From Lewinella sp. 4G2 (GTDB lineage Bacteria > Bacteroidota > Bacteroidia > Chitinophagales > Saprospiraceae), in assembly GCF_001625015.1 (NCBI RefSeq), contig NZ_LVWJ02000014.1, positions 1,302,001 through 1,366,000 on the forward strand: DNA of 64,000 nt, given 5' to 3'. Below the pieces are notes generated by a model. It saw nothing but the letters and a program-made list of their open reading frames with translations. It searched no databases and was not told where the DNA came from. Positions 52,042 to 60,083 of this stretch are shown here, in pieces. Every line of letters starts with the position of its first letter. Positions within the stretch are counted from its first letter, which is position 1. The position numbers and the translations under genes are program-made.

Positions 52042-53775
52042 ATGAGCAGATTATTTGTTTTAGTACTGGTATGTTTTTCCTTCTCCCTCGCCGGTCAGGA
52101 CGTGGAGGGCTTTTTTGGTGATATCCGTAAGCGCATTCAGAATAAGGAGTACTTCAAAATATCGGGCAGCGCCAGTGCACGGGCCGGCCTCAACTTCTTC
52201 GACGACCGGGGGAGCGGCGCACCGCAGCGGAACCAGAATTCCAATTACGGATTCAATGCCGGATTAAACCTGGACTTTCTGGGTATTAAGGCACCCTTCA
52301 CCGCGGCCTTCTCGAATGGCAACGCGCTGTATAATCTGCCCTCCTACGGCTTTGCCGGCCTGAGCCCGAGTTACAAGTGGATCACCCTCCACGCTGGCGA
52401 CCGGAGCATGAATTTCTCTCCCTACAGCCTCTCCGGCGTCAACTTCCGGGGTGGGGGCTTTGAGCTGAAGCCCGGTAAGTTTGAGATCTCGGGCATGATG
52501 GGTAAACTGCGCCGGGCCCGCATCGAGGACGCTGGCAGCATCCAGGACATTGAGACGGCCTACCGCCGGGTGGGGCAGGGCCTCAAGGTGGGTTTCAATA
52601 ATGAGGGGACGAAAGTATCGGCTTCCCTCTTCGCCTCCAGCGACCGGCTTACCCTGGACGAAGAGGACCTCGACCCCCAACTCAACGCCAGCCCGGAACG
52701 CAACATGGTGCTTACCCTGTCCGGAGAGCAAAAGATCAGCAAACTGCTCAAGGTGAGTGGGGAGTGGGCGCGGTCCGTCCTGACGCGGGACGAGAACGCG
52801 CTGGATTTAGATGACCCGACGGGGCAAACCCGACTCTTCGGTCTATTCGATCCGAACGCCACCACTACGGCGGCGGACGCCTATAATGTTGCCGTCACCC
52901 TCTCCCCCTCCTTCGGGGACCTGAACCTCCGCTACGAGCGGGTGGAGCCGGAGTACAGCACGCACGGTAGCCTTTTCTTCCAGAACGACCTGGAGAACAT
53001 CACGACCGGCATTACGGCCCCCCTCTTCGATAATAAGGTGACGCTGACGGCTAACGTCGGTTTGCAGCGCAATGACCTGGATAACTCCGCCGCAGCCAAC
53101 AACCGCCGCTTCATCGGTTCCCTGAACGCGAACTACACGGCTAGTGACCGGCTCAACCTCAACGCCAGTTTCTCCAACTTCACGACGACGAATCGGCACA
53201 AGGCCATCGCCGTCAATAACCTGCTGGTGGATAGCGTCGTCATCGCCCAAACCCAGCAAAGCGTGGATCTCACGGCATCCTATTTATTAGATGCGTTGGG
53301 AGAAAATGTCCTCATCGCTTCGGGAAGCTACCAGCGGGCCGCCCTCATCCGCGACGAGGAGGTGGATCAGGATCAGCTCAGTAATTTCTCCATGCTGATG
53401 CTCTCCTACGCCCGGCAGAAGCAGGAAGCGCGGGGTAGTCTGACCGGCACCTTACTCTTCCACCGCAACGCGACGCCCGATCTTAACATCACGACCGTCG
53501 GCCCCAACGTCGGGTATAACCTGCAGGTACTGGGGGAGGATGGTTCCGTAGGCATCAACGCCGGCTACCAGATCGCCTTCACGACTTTCCTGGACCAACC
53601 CGGTTTAGAGAGTAGTAGCGATGGCGTACTGCAGTCCGGCCTCAACTTCTCCTACCAGATTACTGAGAAGCAGACGGTGAACGCGATGGCCTCCTTCATC
53701 AACGCCGGCGGGAGCGAGGCTCGGCCCGGGTACAGTGACGTGCAGCTGGGCATTAATTACGGGTTCAGTTTTTAG
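52042..53775 (+). CDS. Outer-membrane beta-barrel protein, end of adhesin locus
   Basis: The 577-residue protein has a signal peptide (SRLFVLVLVCFSFSLAGQ), then many alternating strands (SASARAGLNFF, NYGFNAGLNLDFLG, VTLTANVGLQRNDLD, GSLNANYTASDRLNLNASFSNF, VGINAGYQIAFTTF), and ends in GINYGFSF with a terminal aromatic residue, the usual outer-membrane assembly signal. About 20 or more strands are likely. It is not a PorP/SprF-type protein by length or motif. As the last gene of the co-directional locus it may be the outer-membrane anchor or channel for the other products. A heptamer-array hairpin lies downstream. Confidence 0.88.
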   Translation: MSRLFVLVLVCFSFSLAGQDVEGFFGDIRKRIQNKEYFKISGSASARAGLNFFDDRGSGAPQRNQNSNYGFNAGLNLDFLGIKAPFTAAFSNGNALYNLPSYGFAGLSPSYKWITLHAGDRSMNFSPYSLSGVNFRGGGFELKPGKFEISGMMGKLRRARIEDAGSIQDIETAYRRVGQGLKVGFNNEGTKVSASLFASSDRLTLDEEDLDPQLNASPERNMVLTLSGEQKISKLLKVSGEWARSVLTRDENALDLDDPTGQTRLFGLFDPNATTTAADAYNVAVTLSPSFGDLNLRYERVEPEYSTHGSLFFQNDLENITTGITAPLFDNKVTLTANVGLQRNDLDNSAAANNRRFIGSLNANYTASDRLNLNASFSNFTTTNRHKAIAVNNLLVDSVVIAQTQQSVDLTASYLLDALGENVLIASGSYQRAALIRDEEVDQDQLSNFSMLMLSYARQKQEARGSLTGTLLFHRNATPDLNITTVGPNVGYNLQVLGEDGSVGINAGYQIAFTTFLDQPGLESSSDGVLQSGLNFSYQITEKQTVNAMASFINAGGSEARPGYSDVQLGINYGFSF

Positions 53776-53808
53776 CCGTCCGGTGCGTCCTGCCTTACCC
53801 ATTTCTTG

Positions 53809-53826
53809 GTGCCTGCGGCAGCGCCC
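53809..53826 (-). repeat. Dispersed 18-bp word, two mismatches, beside a 7-bp array
   Basis: GTGCCTGCGGCAGCGCCC on the plus strand. The 7-bp array begins 7 bp to the right. In the word's own orientation the array lies just upstream, as at 57310-57375. Confidence 0.65.
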
Positions 53827-53833
53827 GTATTTA

Positions 53834-53900
53834 AGTAGCGAGTTGCAAGTAGCGAGTTGCAAGTACTTGACACTCGCTACTCGTTACTCGCAACTCGACA
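53834..53900. repeat. Heptamer array forming a large hairpin
   Basis: The left half reads AGTAGCG, AGTTGCA, AGTAGCG, AGTTGCA; the right half is built of CGNNACT words in the opposite sense. AGTAGCGAGT (53848-53857) pairs with ACTCGCTACT (53872-53881), and CGAGTTGC (53839-53846) with GCAACTCG (53890-53897). It lies between the beta-barrel stop and the next promoter, and could act as a terminator, though without a T-run. Confidence 0.7.
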
Positions 53901-53904
53901 CGCG

Positions 53905-53912
53905 TATCTTTA
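53905..53912 (+). promoter_or_regulatory. Putative -7 box of the oxidoreductase gene
   Basis: TATCTTTA ends only 4 nt before the ATG at 53917. If real, transcription would start at or next to the start codon, giving a leaderless mRNA. Confidence 0.3.
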
Positions 53913-53916
53913 CCCC

Positions 53917-54933
53917 ATGCTAAAAATGGGACTCATCGGCGTCGGCCACCTCGGGAAGATTCACCTTAAGTGTATTCGCCTGGCGAAAGCGCATTACGAC
54001 CTCGTTGGTTTTTACGATACGGACGAGGATAACGCCCGCGCCGTAGCCCGCGAATTCAACGTGCACCGCTTCGCAACCGTGGAGGAACTGATTGCGGCCG
54101 TGGACGTGGTGGACGTCGTAACACCCACGCCCACCCACTTCGCGACCGTCAAATTGGCGCTGCAGGGTGGTTGCCACGTCTTCGTGGAAAAACCCCTCAC
54201 CGAGACGCTGGAAGAAGCCCTCGAACTCATCGAACTGGCCCGGAAGGCCGGGAAACTGGTGCAGGTTGGCCACGTGGAACGCTTTAACCCGGCGCTGCTG
54301 TCCCTCGGGGACCTGAAGGTGAAACCCTACTTTATCGAGGCCCACCGCCTGGCCATGTTCAACCCCCGAGGGGTGGACGTGAGCGTGGTGCTCGACCTCA
54401 TGATTCACGACCTGGACATCATTCTGAAACTGGCCGACGACGAAGTGACCGACGTGCGCGCGAGCGGCGTGGCCGTCGTGAGTGATAAGCCGGACATCGT
54501 TAACGCCCGCGTAGAATTTAAGGGCGGTGCCGTGGCGAACTTGACGGCCTCCCGCATCAGCCTGAAAAACATGCGGAAGGTCCGCCTCTTCCAACCGGAC
54601 GCCTACATCAGCCTGGACCTGTTGGAGAAGGAAAGCCAGATTGTGCGGTTGTACGACCCGGGCGCCAGCAACATTCCCGAGGCCGGGCAGCAATTCCCGC
54701 TCGATACGCCGAAGGGGCAACGCATCATCCACGTGGACCAACCGGATAGCGGGCCGATCAACGCCATTCAGATGGAATTGGAGAGCCTGGCCATCAGCAT
54801 CAAGGAGGGCAAACCCGCCGCCGTGAGTATCGAGGACGGCTACCGCGCCCTGGAGCTGGCCCATCGCATCTCCGCCGCCGTAGCGGACAACCAAAGTCGG
54901 CTGCCGGACCAAGCCCCGGGCAACGTTAGTTAG
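53917..54933 (+). CDS. Gfo/Idh/MocA-family oxidoreductase
   Basis: The 338-residue protein begins LKMGLIGVGHLGKIHLK, a Rossmann GxGxxG loop for NAD(P), and has GGCHVFVEKPLTETLEEA with the family's EKP motif near residue 95. The C-terminal half has the alpha/beta domain with HVERFNPAL and DLMIHDLDIIL. Members oxidise or reduce sugars and related polyols. The following lipoprotein and sugar-phosphate transferase genes suggest a role in making a nucleotide sugar or precursor for a surface polysaccharide, which is inference. A longer frame from 53857 begins inside the repeat array and is rejected. Confidence 0.93.
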   Translation: MLKMGLIGVGHLGKIHLKCIRLAKAHYDLVGFYDTDEDNARAVAREFNVHRFATVEELIAAVDVVDVVTPTPTHFATVKLALQGGCHVFVEKPLTETLEEALELIELARKAGKLVQVGHVERFNPALLSLGDLKVKPYFIEAHRLAMFNPRGVDVSVVLDLMIHDLDIILKLADDEVTDVRASGVAVVSDKPDIVNARVEFKGGAVANLTASRISLKNMRKVRLFQPDAYISLDLLEKESQIVRLYDPGASNIPEAGQQFPLDTPKGQRIIHVDQPDSGPINAIQMELESLAISIKEGKPAAVSIEDGYRALELAHRISAAVADNQSRLPDQAPGNVS

Positions 54934-54988
54934 CGTTTGTTCGTCTATATCAGGTCCGTTTATCGCTGAGCCCTACCACCTTTACTGA

Positions 54989-55840
54989 ATGAAATTTACC
55001 CAATACGTCATCCTGAGCGCGCTGTCGCTCTTCCTCGCCACCGCTTGTACGGAGGATCTGGAAATGGCCCCCACCTTCGTGTTGGTGGAAGATTTTAATC
55101 TGGTAACCCCCAATCTGGAGGGCTCGACGAGTAACATCACCGAAGTGTGGGCCTTCGCCGATAACCAGTTCGTTGGTGCCTTCTCCTTGCCGGCCCGAAT
55201 TCCCGTCTTTTCGGCCGGGGAAACGGAGGTGCGTTTGCAACCGGGCGTTCGCCGCAATGGTGTTAGCACTACGCCGGACCCCTACGAGTTCTACGCTCCA
55301 GCGGTGCGTACGCTAGATCTGATCCCTGGCGAGACGGTCGATCTGGGAACACTGACGGTAGGTTACCGCCAGGACGTCCAGTTTGGCTTCATCGAAAACT
55401 TTGAGCCCCAGAGCGACCGCGTATTCGTCAACCGGATTGCCGGTACGCAGGATTTGATGGCCCAGTCGGAGGTCGTCCGTTCCGGCGATGCTTCCGGCCG
55501 CTTCGTGCTTACGGAGGACCAGCCGCTGTTCGAGCTGTCCTCCAACGTGAACCTGAAAAACCTCTTTGCCGTGCGGCCCTACGTATGGTTGGAGGTGGAC
55601 TTTCGTTCCGAGGCACCCATTGGCTGGGGCGTCATCGGTCGCCGTAACGGTGGCGAGGTGCGGCCCTTCGACCCGACTTCCTCCCCCCGTGATGAGTGGA
55701 CGAAGATCTACTTCGACATGACCCAGATCGTGGCGGCTTCTCAGTTGGACGAGTTCGAGGTGTACCTCACCAGTATCCTGCCGGCCGGCGAGGAGGATGC
55801 CGTCGTCCACATCGATAACATTCGCTTACTCTACTTCTAG
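54989..55840 (+). CDS. Lipoprotein of unknown function
   Basis: The 283-residue protein has a signal peptide ending SLFLATAC, a good lipobox. The body is beta-rich with FNLVTPNLEGSTSNITEVWAFADN and ends in a possible carbohydrate-binding-like sandwich (AVVHIDNIRLLYF). I know similar lipoproteins from Bacteroidota but no function. It ends 4 bp before the glycosylphosphotransferase, so the two are probably co-transcribed. Confidence 0.85.
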   Translation: MKFTQYVILSALSLFLATACTEDLEMAPTFVLVEDFNLVTPNLEGSTSNITEVWAFADNQFVGAFSLPARIPVFSAGETEVRLQPGVRRNGVSTTPDPYEFYAPAVRTLDLIPGETVDLGTLTVGYRQDVQFGFIENFEPQSDRVFVNRIAGTQDLMAQSEVVRSGDASGRFVLTEDQPLFELSSNVNLKNLFAVRPYVWLEVDFRSEAPIGWGVIGRRNGGEVRPFDPTSSPRDEWTKIYFDMTQIVAASQLDEFEVYLTSILPAGEEDAVVHIDNIRLLYF

Positions 55841-55844
55841 GCTG

Positions 55845-57308
55845 ATGGATGTCGCCCTGCAACATACCCTCGAAAAGATGGGGCCGGATACGGCTAGTAT
55901 CCGCCGCCAGGACCGCCGTGTCTACGTCGCCTTCGATTTTTTTGCGGCCTGGGTGGCGTGGTCGGTCTTTTACTGGGTGCGCAATTCCAAGGAGGGTAAG
56001 GGTAGTGCCATCGAAACCTTGCTGGCGGACGCTAATTTCTGGATCAGCGGACTGGCCATCGCTTTCGGCTGGCTCCTGGCTTACGCCATTTTTGACCAGT
56101 ACCGGGATATCTACCGCCAGAGTCGCTTGCGGGTATTGCTGGAGACCTTTGGGATCTCCCTGGTGGGGGTAGTGGTCCTGTTTTTTGCCGTGTTGCTGGA
56201 CGATGCGGGCGATCTCCACGATTACTACCAGAATCCCATCATCCTGTTTTCGGTCCACTTTAGCCTGACGGCGTTTATCCGCATGGTTTTACTTACGCGG
56301 GCTAGCCGCAAACTAAAGGAAGGGGTGGTGACCTTTAATACCCTGATCGTCGGTGGGTCCAAGGCCGCCGCTCAGCTGTACAAGGAGCTTACGGGGGCGA
56401 AGAAGCATTCCGGAAACCGCTTCATCGGCTTCGTCGACGCGGAGAAAAAGCACCCCTCACTGTTGCGCCAACAGCTGCCCCAGTTAGGCAAGATGACGGA
56501 TCTCGCCCGGGTCATTGAAGAGCACAACGTGGAGGAAGTCATCGTTGCCATCGAGACAAGCCAGCACAACCGGCTGCGGGAACTTATGAACGTGCTGTTT
56601 GACTTCGAGGACCGCCTGCTCGTCAAGGTCATCCCCGATATGTACGACATCATGCTCGGTACCGTGAAGATGGACCAGGTTTTCGGCGCCATTCTCATCG
56701 AGGTCAAACGAGAGATGATGCCGCGTTGGCAACGTCTCGTCAAGCGGGTCATTGATTTGCTGACGTCCGCTTTCATGTTGCTGTTGCTCTTCCCGCTCCT
56801 GGTGTACGTGGCCATCCGCGTGCGGCTCTCGAGCACCGGCCCGATCTTCTACCAGCAGGAGCGTATTGGCCTGAACGGCCGCCCGTTCAACATCATCAAA
56901 TTCCGCTCCATGTACACGAATGCGGAAGAGGCCGGGCCCCAACTTTCCAGCGACCACGACAATCGTTGCACCCCCTGGGGCGGCGTCATGCGCAAGTGGC
57001 GGCTCGATGAGTTACCCCAATTCTGGAACGTGTTGCGCGGGGAAATGTCCCTCGTCGGCCCCCGCCCGGAGCGGCAGTACTTCATCGACAAAATCAGCGC
57101 CCGCGCGCCCCACTACCGACACCTGCTGAAGGTTCGCCCCGGCATCACCAGTTGGGGCCAGGTGAAATACGGCTACGCCAGCAACGTTGATGAAATGATC
57201 CAGCGCCTCAAATTCGACATCCTCTACATCGAAAACCGCTCGCTGGCCCTCGACTTCAAGATCCTCTTCTACACCGTCGTCGTCCTATTGCAAGGAAAGG
57301 GTAAGTAA
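55845..57308 (+). CDS. Polyprenyl glycosylphosphotransferase (WcaJ/PssY type)
   Basis: The 487-residue protein moves a sugar phosphate from a nucleotide sugar to undecaprenyl phosphate, the first step of exopolysaccharide or capsule synthesis. Four N-terminal membrane segments (about 25-130) precede a NAD-binding-like CoA_binding_3 region (TLIVGGSKAAAQLYKEL). A further membrane segment is at about 300-325. The C-terminal Bac_transf domain has PIFYQQERIGLNGRPF, IIKFRSM, RKWRLDELPQFWNVLRGEMS, LVGPRPE and VRPGITSWGQV, all typical. Start from ATG at 55845 just after the lipoprotein. The stop is followed at once by a CGNNACT array. Confidence 0.95.
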   Translation: MDVALQHTLEKMGPDTASIRRQDRRVYVAFDFFAAWVAWSVFYWVRNSKEGKGSAIETLLADANFWISGLAIAFGWLLAYAIFDQYRDIYRQSRLRVLLETFGISLVGVVVLFFAVLLDDAGDLHDYYQNPIILFSVHFSLTAFIRMVLLTRASRKLKEGVVTFNTLIVGGSKAAAQLYKELTGAKKHSGNRFIGFVDAEKKHPSLLRQQLPQLGKMTDLARVIEEHNVEEVIVAIETSQHNRLRELMNVLFDFEDRLLVKVIPDMYDIMLGTVKMDQVFGAILIEVKREMMPRWQRLVKRVIDLLTSAFMLLLLFPLLVYVAIRVRLSSTGPIFYQQERIGLNGRPFNIIKFRSMYTNAEEAGPQLSSDHDNRCTPWGGVMRKWRLDELPQFWNVLRGEMSLVGPRPERQYFIDKISARAPHYRHLLKVRPGITSWGQVKYGYASNVDEMIQRLKFDILYIENRSLALDFKILFYTVVVLLQGKGK

Positions 57309-57309
57309 G

Positions 57310-57350
57310 CGAACTCGCAACTCGCCACTCGATACTCGCCACTTGCAACT
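57310..57350. repeat. Degenerate 7-bp array abutting the glycosyltransferase stop
   Basis: CGAACT, CGCAACT, CGCCACT, CGATACT, CGCCACT, TGCAACT. It begins 1 bp after the stop codon and ends 7 bp before an exact 18-bp word copy. Confidence 0.85.
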
Positions 57351-57357
57351 AAGAAAC

Positions 57358-57375
57358 GGGCGCTGCCGCAGGTGC
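57358..57375 (+). repeat. Dispersed 18-bp word, exact copy, beside a 7-bp array
   Basis: GGGCGCTGCCGCAGGTGC, followed by AAAGC. The preceding CGNNACT array is in the same relative order as at 53809-53900. Confidence 0.8.
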
Positions 57376-57424
57376 AAAGCAAGTAGGCAAGCAGGCGAAG
57401 GGATAACTGGATAACCGAAACGCT

Positions 57425-57432
57425 TACCTTTA
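57425..57432 (+). promoter_or_regulatory. Putative -7 box of the coiled-coil membrane protein gene
   Basis: TACCTTTA ends 18 nt before the ATG at 57451. One mismatch from TAnnTTTG. Confidence 0.35.
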
Positions 57433-57450
57433 CGCCAACAACCAACCGCA

Positions 57451-58395
57451 ATGAATAAGAAGACGCTTACCATCCTGGCCATCATCCTGGCGCTACTTTT
57501 CCTGGGCAGTCTCATTTGGGGCATCAGCCGAAACGGCGCCGCAACGGAATTGGAGATGAAGAACCAGTCCATGTCCGGCGAAGTAGCTCAGTTGGAGACC
57601 CTGCGCAAGAACCTCGAAGCGCAGGTAGATAGTATCAGCGTCGCTTACGAAGCCGCCGCAGCGGACAACGCTGAACTAAAAGGATCCTTAGCGAGTGCAC
57701 AGGCCACGGCCAACTCCGCCCTCGCCCGGATGCGGACGGCCCAGCAGAAATCCCTCAATGATACCGACGTCGCCTACAAGATGCGCCTCCAGATTGAGGA
57801 CCTCATCAATACCCGTGCCTTCCTGGAAACCAACCTGGCCGAGTTACAGGCGGAAAACCAAACCCTGCGCAAGGAGAACGTGACCCTACGCCAGGACCTT
57901 TCCAAAACCAAGACTGCCGTTTACCAAGCGGAGAAAACGGCTAAGAACCTGGAATCCATGAACGCTACCATGGAGCGTAACATTGAAGCGCTGTCCCTCG
58001 GCGCCTTCAAGGCTACCGCCATTCAGGTCGACCTCCTAAAGGGAAGTAAAGGGGCTAAGGTGACGGCTAACGCCAGCCGCGTACGCCGCCTCGCCGTCAG
58101 TTTCGACCTCACCGACGTGCCGGAGAAATACCTCGGCGTCCGCCCGATCTACCTGGTACTGACGGATCAGTCCGGCACTCCGGTTATCTCGGATAACCCC
58201 GTTCGCGCCAAAGCCACCGTCAATGGTTCGGAGATGGACATCATGGCGCTCGAAGGCCGCGACGTAAACGTAGAGCGGAGCCAACGGCTCAGTTTCACCC
58301 ACGAGCTGGACGACAAACTCGCTGCCGGTGTATACCGCGCTCAGATCTTCACTGATGTAGGTTTCCTCGGTGCGGCTAGCGTAAAGCTGCGGTAA
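57451..58395 (+). CDS. Membrane-anchored coiled-coil protein
   Basis: The 314-residue protein has one N-terminal membrane segment (about residues 5-24, TLTILAIILALLFLGSLIW) and a long coiled coil (about 30-190, with heptad-like EVAQLETLRKNLEAQVDSI and LAELQAENQTLRKENVTL). A C-terminal beta domain of about 110 residues (VRRLAVSFDLTDVPEKYLG, IYLVLTDQSGTPVI) ends VKLR. It is probably periplasmic, with a structural or sensory role. I do not recognise the family name. The C-terminal domain resembles those of other Bacteroidota coiled-coil proteins. Confidence 0.82.
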   Translation: MNKKTLTILAIILALLFLGSLIWGISRNGAATELEMKNQSMSGEVAQLETLRKNLEAQVDSISVAYEAAAADNAELKGSLASAQATANSALARMRTAQQKSLNDTDVAYKMRLQIEDLINTRAFLETNLAELQAENQTLRKENVTLRQDLSKTKTAVYQAEKTAKNLESMNATMERNIEALSLGAFKATAIQVDLLKGSKGAKVTANASRVRRLAVSFDLTDVPEKYLGVRPIYLVLTDQSGTPVISDNPVRAKATVNGSEMDIMALEGRDVNVERSQRLSFTHELDDKLAAGVYRAQIFTDVGFLGAASVKLR

Positions 58396-58406
58396 GCTAA
58401 AAGAGC

Positions 58407-58685
58407 TTAACCGCTCAGTACCTCAAGGATTTCTTCCAGAAAATAACCGGTCGTGAACAGCGCGATCAGGATGGCGAAGGTCCATACCCATTTGGCCCGT
58501 TCCCGCTTTTGTTCCCTGGCTGCCTCTTCCCGAAATCGAGCTACCACCTCGGGCGGGGCGGATGGAATATTGCTACCCTCCTTTCTGGCGTGAAAGGCGT
58601 ACCCCTGCTCCTTTTTATCGAAAATTCCCTTGCCGTGGCGCCGTAGCCTGCCGTTGCCACGTAGGCTGTTGTTGGCATGGCTCAT
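58407..58685 (-). CDS. Small single-span membrane protein
   Basis: The 92-residue protein from ATG at 58685 (preceded closely by GGAGAAGGAAG, a good ribosome-binding site) has a charged N-terminus with KKEQGYAFHARKEGSN, then a helix REEAAREQKRERAKW and one membrane segment (WVWTFAILIALFTTGYFL). An ATG at 58703 or a longer frame from 58814 is possible. Function unknown. It converges with the coiled-coil gene (12 bp between stops) and is divergent from the next gene. Confidence 0.7.
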   Translation of the reverse strand: MSHANNSLRGNGRLRRHGKGIFDKKEQGYAFHARKEGSNIPSAPPEVVARFREEAAREQKRERAKWVWTFAILIALFTTGYFLEEILEVLSG

Positions 58686-58862
58686 ACTTCCTTCTCCGCC
58701 CATGATGCTGTAGTTTGGTGAGCTGTTAAAGTAGGTTCGGCGGTAACCGGAGCTCAGCTTTCTCGACGAAACAAAGAGTAGAAGCGACGAATCTTTTCTG
58801 TGATTAACGAACAAATTGTTTTGCGATTACGATTTACTAACAAATCATAAAGCAAAGCAACT

Positions 58863-59237
58863 ATGCAAGTTCAGGTTAACGAATCTCCCCGCCTTAAAGA
58901 TGGCCGCCACGTAGTCACCATCACCGAAGTAACGGATGGCCGCAGCGAGTACAAAGACATCCCCTTCTTTTCCGCTCGGATGGAAAACGAGGAGGGTTTT
59001 GTTGAACAGCGCTTCTACAATAGCGAACCCAGCAAGCCGATCCTGGCCGAATTGATGGCCGCCGTCGGTATCGAAGGGGAGGCCCTCAACAGTGAGGATC
59101 TAGTGGGGAAATCCCTCAGCGTCGAAGTTGGAGAACGCTCCTACGCTGATCCGGAAACGGGAAATGAAAAAACCATCACCGAAGCGAGCAACTTTGAGGC
59201 GGTTGGGGAAGCGGATACTTCGTCGGTGACTGCGTAG
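58863..59237 (+). CDS. Small acidic protein of unknown function
   Basis: This 124-residue protein is strongly acidic, without signal peptide or membrane segment. RHVVTITEVTDGRSEYKDIPFFSARMEN followed by PILAELMAAVGI and LVGKSLSVEVGE is a pattern reminiscent of phage DUF669-type or OB-fold ssDNA-binding-like proteins, but the match is weak. It has a clear ATG and an AT-rich leader. Function is not assigned. Confidence 0.72.
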   Translation: MQVQVNESPRLKDGRHVVTITEVTDGRSEYKDIPFFSARMENEEGFVEQRFYNSEPSKPILAELMAAVGIEGEALNSEDLVGKSLSVEVGERSYADPETGNEKTITEASNFEAVGEADTSSVTA

Positions 59238-59293
59238 TCAGCAGCGTAATCACTTCTTATCTCAAAGTGGCGGGTAAGTAAGACCTTTATGCG

Positions 59294-59989
59294 ATGAGAT
59301 ATAGCATACTACTGGTTTTCCTATTGCTACTGAGCTGCCAAGAAGATCGCTCGTCGGCCACTGCCGCGGAAGGGACAACGGTGGAGGTAGCAAACCCTAA
59401 TTCTAAGGATGACGACCGCACTATTTACCGCGACTTTAATCGGGATGGTACCCCTGATCGCCTGGAGATCGTGGATAACCCTAACCGGGATACGGACGGT
59501 TTCGGTATGGCCCGCGACTTGGTCGTCTATACATTGATGGATGGTGCGGAAGGGGAATGGTACCGCTCCACCACAGCCATTCTTCCCGCAAAGGCGGGCG
59601 GAATGATGGGTGATCCCTTCCAGGGCGTGGCCTACGACGATGCTCGCCGAACCATTATCATCCGCCACCACGGAGGCAGCCGGCAACGTTGGAATTACGA
59701 GCACCGCTTCCGTTACCGTCACGGAGAATTTGAACTCATCAACGCAACGGTCGACTACGGAACCCCCTGTTTGGATAATGAGCACCTCGAATACGTGCTC
59801 TCAACGGGCGAGGCGATCTACGAAAGATCAACCTTGGCCTGCGACGCCGGGGAGCCGAGCGGAGATCCCGTCGTAACGGACCGCAAGGGTACGATGGCGG
59901 AATTGGACGCTCTACCCGCCCTGCGATCGTTTACGCCCGGGGAAAATGAAATGGTCTTTCCGGAAGGTAATCAGACGCTCTACTATTGA
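59294..59989 (+). CDS. Lipoprotein with calcium-binding-like motif
   Basis: The 231-residue protein begins RYSILLVFLLLLSCQ, a signal peptide with lipobox, so it is a lipoprotein. DFNRDGTPDRLEIVDN matches the D-x-N-x-D-G-x-x-D calcium-binding repeat seen in thrombospondin type 3 and dockerin-like loops. The rest is beta-rich with RHHGGSRQRWNYEHRFRY. I do not recognise a family. Confidence 0.82.
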   Translation: MRYSILLVFLLLLSCQEDRSSATAAEGTTVEVANPNSKDDDRTIYRDFNRDGTPDRLEIVDNPNRDTDGFGMARDLVVYTLMDGAEGEWYRSTTAILPAKAGGMMGDPFQGVAYDDARRTIIIRHHGGSRQRWNYEHRFRYRHGEFELINATVDYGTPCLDNEHLEYVLSTGEAIYERSTLACDAGEPSGDPVVTDRKGTMAELDALPALRSFTPGENEMVFPEGNQTLYY

Positions 59990-60083
59990 AGCCCCTTTGA
60001 TTTAATCGTTTGGCACCACTGGACGGGCGGTGAATTTTTACGACGGAGGAGTTAACATTGAGGTAACATTGGGAGGAAGTGTT

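Noticed and set aside
52042-53775. Calling the last locus gene an SprF/PorP homologue
   Set aside because: It is a longer beta-barrel without the QDPQFTQYM-type N-terminus of PorP/SprF proteins.
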